From contig JAEPON010000004.1 of NCBI GenBank assembly GCA_017642895.1, forward strand, positions 124,001 through 188,000: a DNA stretch of 64,000 bases, written 5' to 3'. Below, piece after piece: positions 25,564 through 34,473 of this stretch; position 1 is the first letter of the stretch, and the number at the start of each line of letters is the position of its first letter. Below the pieces are notes generated by a model, which worked only from the letters and a program-made list of their open reading frames with translations, did no database searches and was not told where the DNA came from. Origin of the DNA: Roseitalea sp. Lineage in GTDB: Bacteria > Pseudomonadota > Alphaproteobacteria > Rhizobiales > Rhizobiaceae. A program made the position numbers and the translations under genes.

Positions 25564-26640
25564 ATGGCGCAGTTTCATCCGCTCACCGTCACTGATGTGA
25601 ACCACGACACGCGCGACGCCATCATCGTCACGCTCGCCCCCGGCGACGAGGATCGCGCCGCGTTCGACTTCACGCAAGGCCAGTATCTGACCTTCCGGCG
25701 CGATTTCGACGGCACCGAGGTGCGGCGTTGCTATTCGATCTGCGCGGGGACCGATGACGGCATCCTGCGCGTCGGGATCAAGCGCGTGGATGGCGGGGCG
25801 TTCTCGTCCTGGGCCAAGGAGAATTTGAAGCCCGGCGACGTGATGGAAGCCATGCCGCCGATGGGCAATTTCTTCGCGCCGCTCGATCCAGATGCGCAGC
25901 GCCATTATCTCGGCTTTGCGGGCGGTTCGGGCATCACACCGGTTCTGTCGCTGATCAAGACCGTGCTGGCGCGCGAGCCCCATGCGCGCTTCACGCTCGT
26001 CTATGCCAACCGTGCGGTGAACACGATCATGTTCCGCGAGGAGCTGGAAGACCTCAAGAACCTTTATCTGGGCCGGTTCACCGTGCTGCACATCCTCGAG
26101 AACGATGCGCAGGAAATCGATCTGTTCACCGGCCGCGTCGATGCCGATAAGCTCGATGCGCTGTTCAGCCATTGGATCGATGCGGCGTCGGTCGATTATG
26201 CCTTCATCTGCGGGCCCGAGCCGATGATGCTGACCATCGCCGAGGGGCTCAAGGCGCGCGGCCTGCCCGAAGACCGGATCAAGTTCGAACTGTTCAAAAG
26301 CGCACAGCCGGGCCGCTTGCCCAGGAAATCGAACGGTCACGCCGCCGGCGAAACGGTCGACAGCGTCAAGGCGACCCTGTTCCTGGAAGGCGTGACGCGC
26401 ACGATCGCGGTGCCCAAGGACGGCACGACCCTGCTGGATGCGGCGCTCGATGCCGGGCTGAACGTGCCCTATGCCTGCAAGGCGGGCGTCTGTTCGACCT
26501 GCATGTGCAAGATCACCGAGGGCGCCGGCGACATGCTGTCCAACAACGCGCTTGAAGATCACGAGGTCCGCGACGGCTTCACGCTGAGCTGCCAGACCGT
26601 GCCGACGACGGACACGATCAGCGTCACCTACGACGTCTGA
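25564..26640 (+). CDS. paaE: Phenylacetyl-CoA epoxidase reductase PaaE
   Basis: 358 residues. The N-terminal ferredoxin-NADP reductase module has RRCYSICAGTDDG (FAD), GFAGGSGITPVLSLIK (NADPH) and FICGPEPMMLTIAEGL. The C-terminal plant-type [2Fe-2S] ferredoxin domain has CKAGVCSTCMCKITEG with a final Cys in LSCQT. It transfers NADPH electrons to the PaaA di-iron site. The gap after paaD is 8 nt. Confidence 0.95.
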   Translation: MAQFHPLTVTDVNHDTRDAIIVTLAPGDEDRAAFDFTQGQYLTFRRDFDGTEVRRCYSICAGTDDGILRVGIKRVDGGAFSSWAKENLKPGDVMEAMPPMGNFFAPLDPDAQRHYLGFAGGSGITPVLSLIKTVLAREPHARFTLVYANRAVNTIMFREELEDLKNLYLGRFTVLHILENDAQEIDLFTGRVDADKLDALFSHWIDAASVDYAFICGPEPMMLTIAEGLKARGLPEDRIKFELFKSAQPGRLPRKSNGHAAGETVDSVKATLFLEGVTRTIAVPKDGTTLLDAALDAGLNVPYACKAGVCSTCMCKITEGAGDMLSNNALEDHEVRDGFTLSCQTVPTTDTISVTYDV

Positions 26641-26669
26641 CAACAGATAAAACGATTGGGAGACATCCG

Positions 26670-28742
26670 ATGAACGTTGCCACCGCGACGACGCGCCGGC
26701 TTGAAAGCTATGTGAAGGGCCAGTGGGTCGCCGGCGACGGCGACGGCACGCTTTTGACCGATGCCGGCACCGGCGAACCGGTCGCGGTGATCAGCTCCTC
26801 GGGCGTCGATTTTGCCGGCGCGCTTGCTTATGGCCGCGAAAAGGGCGGTCCGGCGCTGCACGCGATGAGCTTCCACGAGCGCGCCCTGATGCTCAAAGCG
26901 ATCGCGCTGATGCTCAACGACGCGCGCGATGCCTTTTACGCCGAAAGCTACCGCACCGGCGCGACCAAGACGGATTCGATGATCGATGTTGATGGCGGCA
27001 TCGGCACCTTCTTCGTCTACGCGTCCAAGGGCCGGCGCGAACTGCCCAACACCAAGGTGCTGCTCGACGGCGATGTCGAACCGCTGTCCAAGGATCACTC
27101 CTTTTCGGCCCAGCACATTCTGACGCCGCTTCAAGGCATCGCGATCCACATCAATGCGTTCAACTTCCCTTGCTGGGGCATGCTGGAAAAGCTCGCGCCG
27201 ACGCTGCTGGCCGGCATGCCGGCTGTCGTCAAGCCGGCCAGCCAGACCGCCTATCTGACCGAACTGATGGTCCGAAAGATCATCGAGAGCGGCATCCTGC
27301 CCGATGGCGCACTGCAACTGGTCAGCGGCTCGGCCGGCGACATGCTCGACCATGTGACGGGGCAGGATGTCGTGACCTTCACCGGCTCGGCCAGCACGGG
27401 CCGGATGCTGCGCACCCACAAGGCGATCGTCGAGAACTCGACGCGCTTTTCGATGGAAGCCGACAGCCTCAATTCTTGCGTGCTTGGCGCTGACGCGGAG
27501 CCGGGCACACCGGAGTTCGACCTGTTCGTCAAGGAAGTGGCGCGCGAGATGACCGCCAAGGCGGGCCAGAAATGCACGGCCATCCGCCGCGCCTTCGTGC
27601 CGCGCGGCCAAGTCGATGCGGTGATAGACGCGCTGCGGTCGCGGCTCGGCAAGACGGCTGTTGGATTGCCTGCGGAGGAGAGCACGCGGATGGGCGCGCT
27701 TGCCAGCCAGGATCAGCGCGATGAAGTGCGCGCGCGCATCGCCGACCTTTCCGCCGATGGCGAGATCGTCGCCGGCGATCCGGACAATCCGGTGCTCGCC
27801 TCGGGCGATGCCGAGGCCGGCGCCTTCCTCAACCCGGTGCTGTTGCATTGCCCCGACCCGCATGGCGCCAAAAACGTCCATGATGTGGAGGCGTTTGGGC
27901 CGGTGGCGACAATCATGCCTTATGACGATGCCGAGGAGGCCGTGGCGCTGGCCCGCAAGGGCAAGGGCTCGCTCGCCGCCTCCGTCTTCACCAACGACCC
28001 GGCTGTTGCCGAGCAGGTCGTGATCGGCATGGCACCGTTCCATGGCCGCATCCTGATCGGCAACCGCGACAGCGCGAAATCGTCGACCGGGCACGGCTCG
28101 CCCATGCCCGGGCTGGTGCATGGCGGGCCGGGCCGGGCCGGTGGCGGCGAGGAACTGGGCGGCATTCGCGGCGTCAAGCATTTCATGCAGCGCACCGCGG
28201 TGCAGGGCACGCCGCGCCTTCTTGCGCCGGTCACCGGCCGCTGGATGGAAGGGGCGGGTGCGGGCGATACCTCCGACCACCCGTTCCGAAAGTCGCTGGC
28301 CGAACTTGCCATCGGCGATCAGGTGGTGACCGCACCGCGCGAAGTCACGCTCGCCGATATCGAGCATTTTGCCGAGTTCACCGGCGACACCTTCTACGCG
28401 CATATGGATGAGGATGCGGCCAAGGCGAACCCGTTCTTCGACGGGCGCGTCGCGCATGGCTATCTGATCGTCTCGTTTGCGGCGGGCCTGTTCGTCGATC
28501 CCGAACCGGGCCCGGTGCTCGCCAATTACGGCGTTGACAATCTGCGGTTCATGACGCCGGTCTATCCGGGCGATGTGCTGACCGTTCGGCTGACGGCCAA
28601 GGAGATCAATCCGCGTGCGACCGCCGATCATGGCGAGGTGCGCTGGGACGCGCAGGTCACCAATCAGGACGATGCGGTGGTTGCCCAGTACGATGTGCTG
28701 ACGATGGTCGCCAAACAGTGGCCGCTGCCGGCGGAGGAGTGA
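26670..28742 (+). CDS. paaZ: PaaZ, oxepin-CoA hydrolase / 3-oxo-5,6-dehydrosuberyl-CoA semialdehyde dehydrogenase
   Basis: 690 residues, the full-length bifunctional form. Residues 1 to about 520 are an aldehyde dehydrogenase domain (INAFNFPCWGMLEKLAPTLLAG, VVTFTGSASTG, catalytic-Cys region AGQKCTAIRRAF, VEAFGPVATIMPY). About 535 to 690 is a MaoC-type hotdog hydratase with FAEFTGDTFYAHMDEDAA and FDGRVAHGYLIVSFAAGLF, holding the catalytic Asp-His pair. It opens the oxepin-CoA ring and oxidises the aldehyde with NADP. The aldehyde dehydrogenase half resembles BoxD, and no separate boxD is visible, so it may also serve the Box route. GGGAGACATCCG precedes the ATG. Confidence 0.95.
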   Translation: MNVATATTRRLESYVKGQWVAGDGDGTLLTDAGTGEPVAVISSSGVDFAGALAYGREKGGPALHAMSFHERALMLKAIALMLNDARDAFYAESYRTGATKTDSMIDVDGGIGTFFVYASKGRRELPNTKVLLDGDVEPLSKDHSFSAQHILTPLQGIAIHINAFNFPCWGMLEKLAPTLLAGMPAVVKPASQTAYLTELMVRKIIESGILPDGALQLVSGSAGDMLDHVTGQDVVTFTGSASTGRMLRTHKAIVENSTRFSMEADSLNSCVLGADAEPGTPEFDLFVKEVAREMTAKAGQKCTAIRRAFVPRGQVDAVIDALRSRLGKTAVGLPAEESTRMGALASQDQRDEVRARIADLSADGEIVAGDPDNPVLASGDAEAGAFLNPVLLHCPDPHGAKNVHDVEAFGPVATIMPYDDAEEAVALARKGKGSLAASVFTNDPAVAEQVVIGMAPFHGRILIGNRDSAKSSTGHGSPMPGLVHGGPGRAGGGEELGGIRGVKHFMQRTAVQGTPRLLAPVTGRWMEGAGAGDTSDHPFRKSLAELAIGDQVVTAPREVTLADIEHFAEFTGDTFYAHMDEDAAKANPFFDGRVAHGYLIVSFAAGLFVDPEPGPVLANYGVDNLRFMTPVYPGDVLTVRLTAKEINPRATADHGEVRWDAQVTNQDDAVVAQYDVLTMVAKQWPLPAEE

Positions 28743-28748
28743 TGGGTT

Positions 28749-29168
28749 TCAGGCGGTCCAGGGATCGATGACATCGACGCCCATAGCCTGAAACGGTCCG
28801 ACGTCACGGGATGCGACAATCATGCGATGGGCCGCCGCGATAGCCGCAATCTGGCCGTCCGCGAAATCGACGCCCCGGCCGGCATTCCAGGCCGTGGCCA
28901 TGCGCTCGGAAAACGCGGCAGCGGCCGTGCGATCGAAAGCCAGAATACGGCCGGCGAACACGCGTTCGACGGTGGCATCCAAGCGCGCCGACAGGTCGGC
29001 CTTGCGCCGTCTGTCGGGAAGGACGGCGATGCCATAGCCCAGTTCCGCAAGGCTGATGGTCGACAGGTGCAACGTCCGCAGGTCCTGCACATTGAGCCAA
29101 TGCAGGACCCGCTTGGCGGCGCCGTGTCGCATGGCCTCCGACACGACATTGGTGTCCAGAAGGATCAT
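28749..29168 (-). CDS. PIN-domain toxin, VapC/FitB family
   Basis: 139 residues. PIN-fold acidic residues are in place: MILLDTNVVSE at the start, SLAELGYGI, and AWNAGRGVDFADGQIAAIA with RDVGPFQAMGVDVIDPW at the end. This matches FitB-type toxins, which are Mg-dependent ribonucleases. It overlaps the antitoxin by 4 nt, the usual coupled arrangement. The pair sits between paaZ and the paa regulator and runs on the minus strand. Confidence 0.9.
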   Translation of the reverse strand: MILLDTNVVSEAMRHGAAKRVLHWLNVQDLRTLHLSTISLAELGYGIAVLPDRRRKADLSARLDATVERVFAGRILAFDRTAAAAFSERMATAWNAGRGVDFADGQIAAIAAAHRMIVASRDVGPFQAMGVDVIDPWTA

Positions 29169-29404
29169 TCGAGGTCGAGCGGCCGGTGCGGCGTGCGATC
29201 GCGCTCAATGTCGATGCCGGTCAGGTCCGCGCCGGACCAGATGTTGGCGAGCATGTCGCCCGCCCCGGGCCGTTCGCTGCGGCCGAGACTTTCGGCGAGA
29301 ATGGCACGTGCCTCGGCTTCCGCGCTGCGGCCATGGTCGCGTGCCTGTGCCTTCAGCGCGCGGTGGACCTCGTCAGGCAATTGGCGAATGATGATCTGGG
29401 CCAT
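29165..29404 (-). CDS. Ribbon-helix-helix antitoxin, FitA family
   Basis: 79 residues. The N-terminus MAQIIIRQLPDEVHRALKAQ is a ribbon-helix-helix DNA-binding domain, followed by a FitA-like EARAILAESL helix and a flexible tail that would wrap the toxin. It should neutralise the adjacent PIN toxin and repress its own promoter. Two TGATATCA palindromes directly upstream are likely operators. Confidence 0.9.
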   Translation of the reverse strand: MAQIIIRQLPDEVHRALKAQARDHGRSAEAEARAILAESLGRSERPGAGDMLANIWSGADLTGIDIERDRTPHRPLDLE

Positions 29405-29429
29405 GGTTCAATCCGAGTACTACAGCCGA

Positions 29430-29456
29430 TGATATCAGTTCGAGTCATTGATATCA
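29430..29456. promoter_or_regulatory. Paired TGATATCA palindromes before the FitAB pair
   Basis: Two identical 8-bp palindromes at 29430-29437 and 29449-29456, 19 bp apart and 26-52 bp before the antitoxin ATG. This spacing and position fit an operator for a FitA-type ribbon-helix-helix tetramer. Confidence 0.65.
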
Positions 29457-29468
29457 ATATGGAAGCCG

Positions 29469-30071
29469 CTACGGTTGCACGCCGCCGACGCCGTCGAGAA
29501 TGATGCGTGTGGCGATGCGGGCATAATCCTCGCGGGTGACGGGGCCGTCTTCCTTGAACCAGGTGTAGACCCAGTTGAGCATGCCGAAGAGGCTCATGGT
29601 CACCGGCGTCAGAAGATGCGTGCCGGGATCGGCGAGCTTCGGGTTCAGTTCTTTCAGAACATTTGCGAAGCGGGCGACGATGCGCTTTTCGGTGTCACGC
29701 AACTGCGCGCGCTGCGCTTCAGACAGGGCGCCGAAGGCGTTGAGCTGCACCTTGTGCGCGTCATCGGCGCCGCGATAGGTTTCCAGCACTGCCTGCACCA
29801 GCTTTTCAAGCCGCTTATCGGCCGGCAGCGCGGGGTCATCGGCGGCGATCACCGCTTCGTCCAGATGGCTGATATGGGTGTTGATGATCGCAAATATCAG
29901 CGCGTCCCTGGACGGGTAATAGTGATAGAGCAGGGCCTTGGAGACGCCGCACTCGCGGGCGATCTGCGACATGGATGCCTTGTCCATGCCTAGTTCGGCA
30001 AAGACGGCGGCAGCGCTGTCGAGAATGTGCGCCTGTTTTTCGGCGAAATCGGCGGCGCGGGGGCGGGCCAT
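29469..30071 (-). CDS. paaR: TetR-family regulator of phenylacetate genes (PaaR-like)
   Basis: 200 residues. The N-terminal TetR helix-turn-helix reads ILDSAAAVFAELGMDKASMSQIARECGVSKALLYHYYPSRDAL. The rest is an all-helical ligand-binding domain. AGGAGACCGC precedes the ATG. It is the last gene of the paaG-paaI-paaK unit on the minus strand. The matching palindromes at 22957 and 32684 are its expected operators; phenylacetyl-CoA would be the usual inducer of TetR-type PaaR proteins. The function is inferred from family and context. Confidence 0.87.
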   Translation of the reverse strand: MARPRAADFAEKQAHILDSAAAVFAELGMDKASMSQIARECGVSKALLYHYYPSRDALIFAIINTHISHLDEAVIAADDPALPADKRLEKLVQAVLETYRGADDAHKVQLNAFGALSEAQRAQLRDTEKRIVARFANVLKELNPKLADPGTHLLTPVTMSLFGMLNWVYTWFKEDGPVTREDYARIATRIILDGVGGVQP

Positions 30072-30085
30072 GCGGTCTCCTGATC

Positions 30086-31396
30086 TCAGCCTTTGGGCCG
30101 GTTGTCGACGACGCGTCTGGCCTTGCCCTCCGAACGCGGAGCGGAGCCGGGTTCGCCGACATTGATCGTCGCGGTGACGCCGATCACCGACTTGATGTGA
30201 TGGGCGAGCTCAGCAGCGCTTGCCTTGCGGGCTTCGTCGCTGGCCGCGTTCTCCAGCGCTTCAAGATGCACGGTCATCGTGTCCATGCGCCCCTTGCGGC
30301 CAAGCTCGATCTGGAAGTGCGGCGCAAGGCCGGCGCATTTGAGGATCTGCTCTTCGATCTGCGTGGGGAAGATGTTGACGCCGCGCAGGATGATCATGTC
30401 GTCGGAGCGGCCGGTGATCTTCTCCATGCGCCGCATGGAGCGTGCCGTTCCGGGCAGGAGCCGGGTCAGGTCGCGCGTCCGGTAGCGGATGATCGGCAGG
30501 CCTTGCTTGGTCAGCGTGGTGAAGACCAGTTCGCCCATCTCGCCGTCGGGCACCGGCTCGCCGGTCTCCGGGTCGATGATCTCGGGATAGAAATGATCCT
30601 CCCAGATGTGCAGGCCATCCTTGGTCTCGACGCACTCATTGGCAACGCCCGGACCCATCACCTCCGACAGGCCGTAAATATCGACCGCGTGCATGTCGAA
30701 CGCCTGTTCGATCTCGCCGCGCATGGCGTTGGTCCAGGGTTCGGCGCCGAAAATGCCGACGGCGAGCGATGAGGCGCGCGGATCGATGCCCTGACGGCGA
30801 TATTCGTCGAGGATCGACAGCATGTAGGAGGGCGTGACCATGATGACGCGCGGCTTGAAATCCTCGATCAGCATGACCTGGCGCTCGGTCATGCCGCCCG
30901 ACACCGGGATCACGGTGCAGCCCAGTCGCTCGGCGCCGTAATGGGCACCAAGACCGCCGGTGAACAGGCCATAGCCATAGGCGACATGCACCGGATCGCC
31001 CGCCCGGCCGCCCGAGGCGCGGATCGAGCGGGCCACCATGTCGGACCACATGGAGATGTCACTTTCCGTGTAGCCGACGACGGTCGGTTTGCCGGTCGTG
31101 CCCGAAGAGGCGTGCAGGCGCGCGATCTTCTCGCGCGGAACCGCGAACATGCCGAATGGGTAATTGTCGCGCAGGTCGGCCTTGGTGGTGAAGGGGAATT
31201 TCGCCAGGTCGGCCAGCGTCTTCAGATCGTCGGGATGGACGCCCGCTTCGTCGAAGCGCTTTTTGTAGAAGGGCGCGTTCTCATAGGCGTGGCGCAGCGA
31301 CCATTGCATGCGTTCGAGTTGCAAGGCCGCGACCTCGTCGCGTGAGGCGGTTTCGATCGGCTCCAGATCGCCGGGTTTGGGGGACAGGTCTTCCAT
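30086..31396 (-). CDS. paaK: Phenylacetate-CoA ligase PaaK
   Basis: 436 residues. ATP-binding loop LHASSGTTGKPTVVGYT near residue 95, then YGYGLFTGGLGAHYGAERLG, and the C-terminal GRSDDMIILRGVNIFPTQIEEQIL, all diagnostic for PaaK. It activates phenylacetate to phenylacetyl-CoA. The ATG at 31396 is chosen; a TTG at 31408 overlapping the paaI stop is possible. It lies between paaI and the TetR gene in one operon. Confidence 0.95.
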   Translation of the reverse strand: MEDLSPKPGDLEPIETASRDEVAALQLERMQWSLRHAYENAPFYKKRFDEAGVHPDDLKTLADLAKFPFTTKADLRDNYPFGMFAVPREKIARLHASSGTTGKPTVVGYTESDISMWSDMVARSIRASGGRAGDPVHVAYGYGLFTGGLGAHYGAERLGCTVIPVSGGMTERQVMLIEDFKPRVIMVTPSYMLSILDEYRRQGIDPRASSLAVGIFGAEPWTNAMRGEIEQAFDMHAVDIYGLSEVMGPGVANECVETKDGLHIWEDHFYPEIIDPETGEPVPDGEMGELVFTTLTKQGLPIIRYRTRDLTRLLPGTARSMRRMEKITGRSDDMIILRGVNIFPTQIEEQILKCAGLAPHFQIELGRKGRMDTMTVHLEALENAASDEARKASAAELAHHIKSVIGVTATINVGEPGSAPRSEGKARRVVDNRPKG

Positions 31397-31404
31397 GACT
31401 GGTC

Positions 31405-31836
31405 TCAAACGTCTTCAAGAATTGTGCCGGGGACGGTGCGTGAATGGCCGCGGAATTCGCCGATCACGTCGCCGTCCTGATTGGTGACGGAAATGTCGTA
31501 AATGCCCGAGCGCCCAGTGCGCGACACCTCGCGGCCCGTCGCGGTCAGCCGGTCGCCCTGCTTGCCGGGGCTGATGAAGGTGAGCGACGTGTGCTGGGCG
31601 ACCGTACGCTGATTGTAGCCGTTGCAGGCAAACGCGAACGCGCTGTCGGCAAGGGTGAAGATGTAGCCGCCATGGCAGGTGCCGTGGCCGTTGACCATGT
31701 GCGGCCCGACCGTCATCGCGACCGTCGCTTCGCCGGGCGCGACATGTTCGATCTCCATGCCCAGATGCTGGCTGGCCTTGTCTTGGCGCCACATGGCATC
31801 GGCACAGGAACGGGCGAGGTCCTCCGGTGTCATCAT
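31405..31836 (-). CDS. paaI: Hydroxyphenylacetyl-CoA thioesterase PaaI
   Basis: 143 residues of the PaaI hotdog family. The motif MVNGHGTCHGGYIFTLADSAFAFACNGYN contains the catalytic aspartate in ADSAFA. It hydrolyses dead-end ring-hydroxylated or epoxide phenylacetyl-CoA esters to free CoA. The ATG overlaps the paaG stop as ATGA, and its own stop is about 9 nt before the paaK ATG. Confidence 0.94.
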   Translation of the reverse strand: MMTPEDLARSCADAMWRQDKASQHLGMEIEHVAPGEATVAMTVGPHMVNGHGTCHGGYIFTLADSAFAFACNGYNQRTVAQHTSLTFISPGKQGDRLTATGREVSRTGRSGIYDISVTNQDGDVIGEFRGHSRTVPGTILEDV

Positions 31837-32627
31837 TGTCCCCGGAAGCTCGGTGCGCGCTTGTCGAGAAAGGCGGTGACGCCTTCGGCGTAATCGGCGG
31901 TGCGGCCAGCGATGCGCTGGGTGTCGCGCTCATGGTCAAGCTGGGCGTCGAAGCTGTTGGTGCTGGCCGTCTGCATCGACTTTTTCGTCAGGCCGAGGCC
32001 GCGTGTCGGACCGCTTGCGAACTGGCGGGCAAGGGCGGTTGCCTCGTCCATCAGCGTGTCGTCCTCGACCGCCTTCCAGATCAGGCCCCAATCGGCAGCC
32101 CTTTCTGCGGACAGCGGCTCGGCGGTGAGCGCCAGGCCCTTGGCGCGCGCTTCGCCCAGGAGCCGGGTCAGCATGAAACTCCCGCCCGCGTCGGGTGTCA
32201 GGCCGATCTTGGCGAATGCTTGGATGAATTTGGCGGATTTGGCCGCCAGCACGATGTCGCAGGCGAGCGCGATGTTGGCGCCGGCGCCGGCGGCAACGCC
32301 ATTGACCGCAACGATGATCGGCTTTTCGAGCGACCGGATCAGCCGCAGTGTCGGGTTGTAGAAGGTCTCCAGCGTGTGGCCGAGATCCGGCGGGCCGTCC
32401 ATGGCGCGCGGGTCGCGGTCGCCCAGATCCTGGCCGGCGCAAAAGGCCCGGCCGGCACCGGTGATCAGAACGCAGCGCACGGCGTGCTCGTCATGGGCGC
32501 GCTGGATCGCCGCACGGAAGGCGCCGTGCATGTCCTCGTTGAACGAATTGAGCTTGTCGGGCCGGTTGAGCGTGACGCGCAAAATGCCGTCATCAAGCTC
32601 GCAGAGCACCGTGGCGTGCTGCGCCAT
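31833..32627 (-). CDS. paaG: 1,2-epoxyphenylacetyl-CoA isomerase PaaG
   Basis: 264 residues of the crotonase superfamily. GRAFCAGQDLGDRD and GVAAGAGANIALACDIVLAA form the oxyanion hole, and IGLTPDAGGSFMLTRLLG carries the PaaG-type aspartate in place of the hydratase glutamate. It converts the ring epoxide to oxepin-CoA. GGGAGGGATCAT precedes the ATG at 32627; the frame continues upstream but into the operator. It is the first gene of paaG-paaI-paaK-tetR. Confidence 0.92.
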   Translation of the reverse strand: MAQHATVLCELDDGILRVTLNRPDKLNSFNEDMHGAFRAAIQRAHDEHAVRCVLITGAGRAFCAGQDLGDRDPRAMDGPPDLGHTLETFYNPTLRLIRSLEKPIIVAVNGVAAGAGANIALACDIVLAAKSAKFIQAFAKIGLTPDAGGSFMLTRLLGEARAKGLALTAEPLSAERAADWGLIWKAVEDDTLMDEATALARQFASGPTRGLGLTKKSMQTASTNSFDAQLDHERDTQRIAGRTADYAEGVTAFLDKRAPSFRGQ

Positions 32628-32683
32628 ATGATCCCTCCCATGCGCCGGTCGGAGGCGCCATTCCGGACTGGACAAAACCATAA

Positions 32684-32697
32684 ACCGACCGGTCAGT
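32684..32697. promoter_or_regulatory. PaaR-like TetR operator, site 3, before paaG
   Basis: ACCGACCGGTCAGT, one mismatch from the consensus, followed by CAATGAATT. It is 57 bp upstream of the paaG ATG on the minus strand and 82 bp upstream of pcaB on the plus strand, so it lies in a divergent promoter region. Confidence 0.75.
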
Positions 32698-32778
32698 CAA
32701 TGAATTCGGTCGATGAATGCCCATCGATGTGGACGGGGCGGGGTTGCGCTTGAAGCCCGCGGCGCGGATATTCCAACG

Positions 32779-33843
32779 ATGATTCAAGCGGCGGGCGCAT
32801 CTGTCTGGCATGGTTCGCTTTTCGGCGACGACGAACTGGCGCCGCTGTTCTCCGAGGCGGCGCTAGTCGAGCGCTTCGGCGCATTCGAGATGGCGCTGAC
32901 ACGGGCGCTTGGCGCGCATGGTCTGGTGGAGCCGGTGCTGGCGGAAGCAGCCCTGGCGGGGATGCGCGATTTTGTGCCCGATGCCGACGCGATGTGCCGG
33001 GCCATGGCAACCGACGGCGTGCCGGTTCCCGCTTATGTCCGGCAGTTGAAGGCGGCGGCCGGCGATGCGGCGAAGGCGATCCATGTCGGCGCGACCAGCC
33101 AGGATCTGGTCGATACCGCCACGGCGATGGCGCTGCGCGATGCGAGCGGCGTCCTTGCCGGGCGGATCGAGGCGGTTCTGTCCGCACTGGGCGATCTGGA
33201 CGCGCGGTTCGGCACCCATACGCTGACCGGCCGCACGCGGATGCAGGCGGCGTTGCCGATGACCGTCAGTGACCGGTTGTCGGCATGGTCGACCCCGGTC
33301 AGCGGAAGTCTCGACAGGCTTGGACCCGTTCGCGATGACGTTGCCCAATTGCAGTTCGGCGGACCGGTCGGGCTGGGGCCGGACGTTTTGGGGGAGGCAG
33401 GGCCGGCGATCGCCGGCGCAATGGCTGCCGAACTGGGGCTGCGCCTTCCGGCCCGGCCCTGGCACACGGACCGCAGCGCGTTCGTTGCCTTTGGCAATTG
33501 GCTGTCCATGATTACGGGCGCGCTCGGCAAGATCGGCCAGGATGTGGCGCTGATGGCGCAGCAGGGGATCGACGAGATCGAACTGTCCGCCGGGGGGACA
33601 AGCTCGGCCATGCCGCACAAGCGCAATCCGGTGTTGGCCGAAAAACTGGTCACGCTGGCGCGCTTCAATGCCGTCCAGATTGGCGGGTTGCATCAGACCC
33701 TGGTGCACGAGCAGGAACGGTCCGGCAGCGCGTGGATGCTCGAATGGATGATCCTGCCGCCCATGGTCGAAGCGGCAGGGCGCGCATTGATCGATGCCGA
33801 CGCGATGCTGCGTTTGGTCAAAGGCATGGGCAGGCCGGGCTGA
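32779..33843 (+). CDS. pcaB: 3-carboxy-cis,cis-muconate cycloisomerase PcaB
   Basis: About 354 residues of the fumarase/aspartase superfamily. The signature GGTSSAMPHKRNPV is present, and the N-terminus GSLFGDDELAPLFSEAA and HVGATSQDLVDTATAM are typical of PcaB. It converts 3-carboxymuconate to 4-carboxymuconolactone. The ATG at 32779 fits family alignments; upstream codons to 32713 lack support. It is somewhat shorter than homologs of 350-450 residues. It is transcribed towards pcaG, the reverse of the usual collinear pca order. Confidence 0.9.
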   Translation: MIQAAGASVWHGSLFGDDELAPLFSEAALVERFGAFEMALTRALGAHGLVEPVLAEAALAGMRDFVPDADAMCRAMATDGVPVPAYVRQLKAAAGDAAKAIHVGATSQDLVDTATAMALRDASGVLAGRIEAVLSALGDLDARFGTHTLTGRTRMQAALPMTVSDRLSAWSTPVSGSLDRLGPVRDDVAQLQFGGPVGLGPDVLGEAGPAIAGAMAAELGLRLPARPWHTDRSAFVAFGNWLSMITGALGKIGQDVALMAQQGIDEIELSAGGTSSAMPHKRNPVLAEKLVTLARFNAVQIGGLHQTLVHEQERSGSAWMLEWMILPPMVEAAGRALIDADAMLRLVKGMGRPG

Positions 33844-33853
33844 CCGGCAGCGG

Positions 33854-34471
33854 TCACATGTCGAAGAAGATCGTCTCGTTCTCGCCTTGCAGGCGGATAT
33901 CGAACCGATAGGTGCCATCGCCGGTCTTTTGCGCGATCAGGGTCGGCACCCGGTGTTGGTGCTCGATCCGGGTCAGCACCGGGTCTTCGCTGTTGGCCTC
34001 GCCCTCATCGTCAAAATAGAGCCGGGTGTGCAGGCCGATATTGATGCCGCGCGCAACGATCCAGACCGAGATATGCGGCGCCTGCAGGCGCCCGTCGCGC
34101 CACGGCACGCGGCCCGGCTTGACCGTGTCGAAGCGGTATTGGCCGGTTTGCAGGTCGGCGGCGGCGCGGCCCCAGCCGGAGAACTCGGGATCGGCCGTCC
34201 CGCGCGTCTCGCCCGGCGTGTTGAAAAGGCCATCGGCATCGGCCTGCCAGATTTCGAGGACGACATCCTTGAGGATGCTGCCCATGCCGTCGGCGACCGT
34301 GCCGGTGATGGTGATTTCCTCGCCGTGCACGGCGCCGGTCTTCATCGCCGCGCCCAGATCAGCCTCATAGACGCCGTGAATCCCGGTGACGTTCGGGTTC
34401 ATGCCGATATGCACGTAGGGGCCGGCTGTCTGGGACGGGGTTTCCTTGAGGATCGGGTAGCGCCTTGTCAT
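33854..34471 (-). CDS. pcaG: Protocatechuate 3,4-dioxygenase alpha subunit PcaG
   Basis: 205 residues. The family opening KETPSQTAGPYVHIGMNP and the intradiol dioxygenase beta-sandwich (LEIWQADADGLFNT, DPEFSGWGRAAAD, APHISVWIVARGIN) identify the alpha subunit. It lacks the complete iron ligand set, as expected, because the iron sits on PcaH. The ATG is 2 nt after the pcaH stop, so the pair is coupled. Confidence 0.95.
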   Translation of the reverse strand: MTRRYPILKETPSQTAGPYVHIGMNPNVTGIHGVYEADLGAAMKTGAVHGEEITITGTVADGMGSILKDVVLEIWQADADGLFNTPGETRGTADPEFSGWGRAAADLQTGQYRFDTVKPGRVPWRDGRLQAPHISVWIVARGINIGLHTRLYFDDEGEANSEDPVLTRIEHQHRVPTLIAQKTGDGTYRFDIRLQGENETIFFDM

Positions 34472-34473
34472 CG

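Noticed and set aside
26628..28631. 667-codon minus-strand open frame opposite paaZ
   Set aside because: Antisense shadow with no recognisable domain; paaZ is complete on the plus strand.
29430..29456. Paired TGATATCA repeats as a mobile-element end or att site
   Set aside because: Each unit is a short palindrome directly before a ribbon-helix-helix antitoxin, which an operator explains better; no integrase or transposase is nearby.
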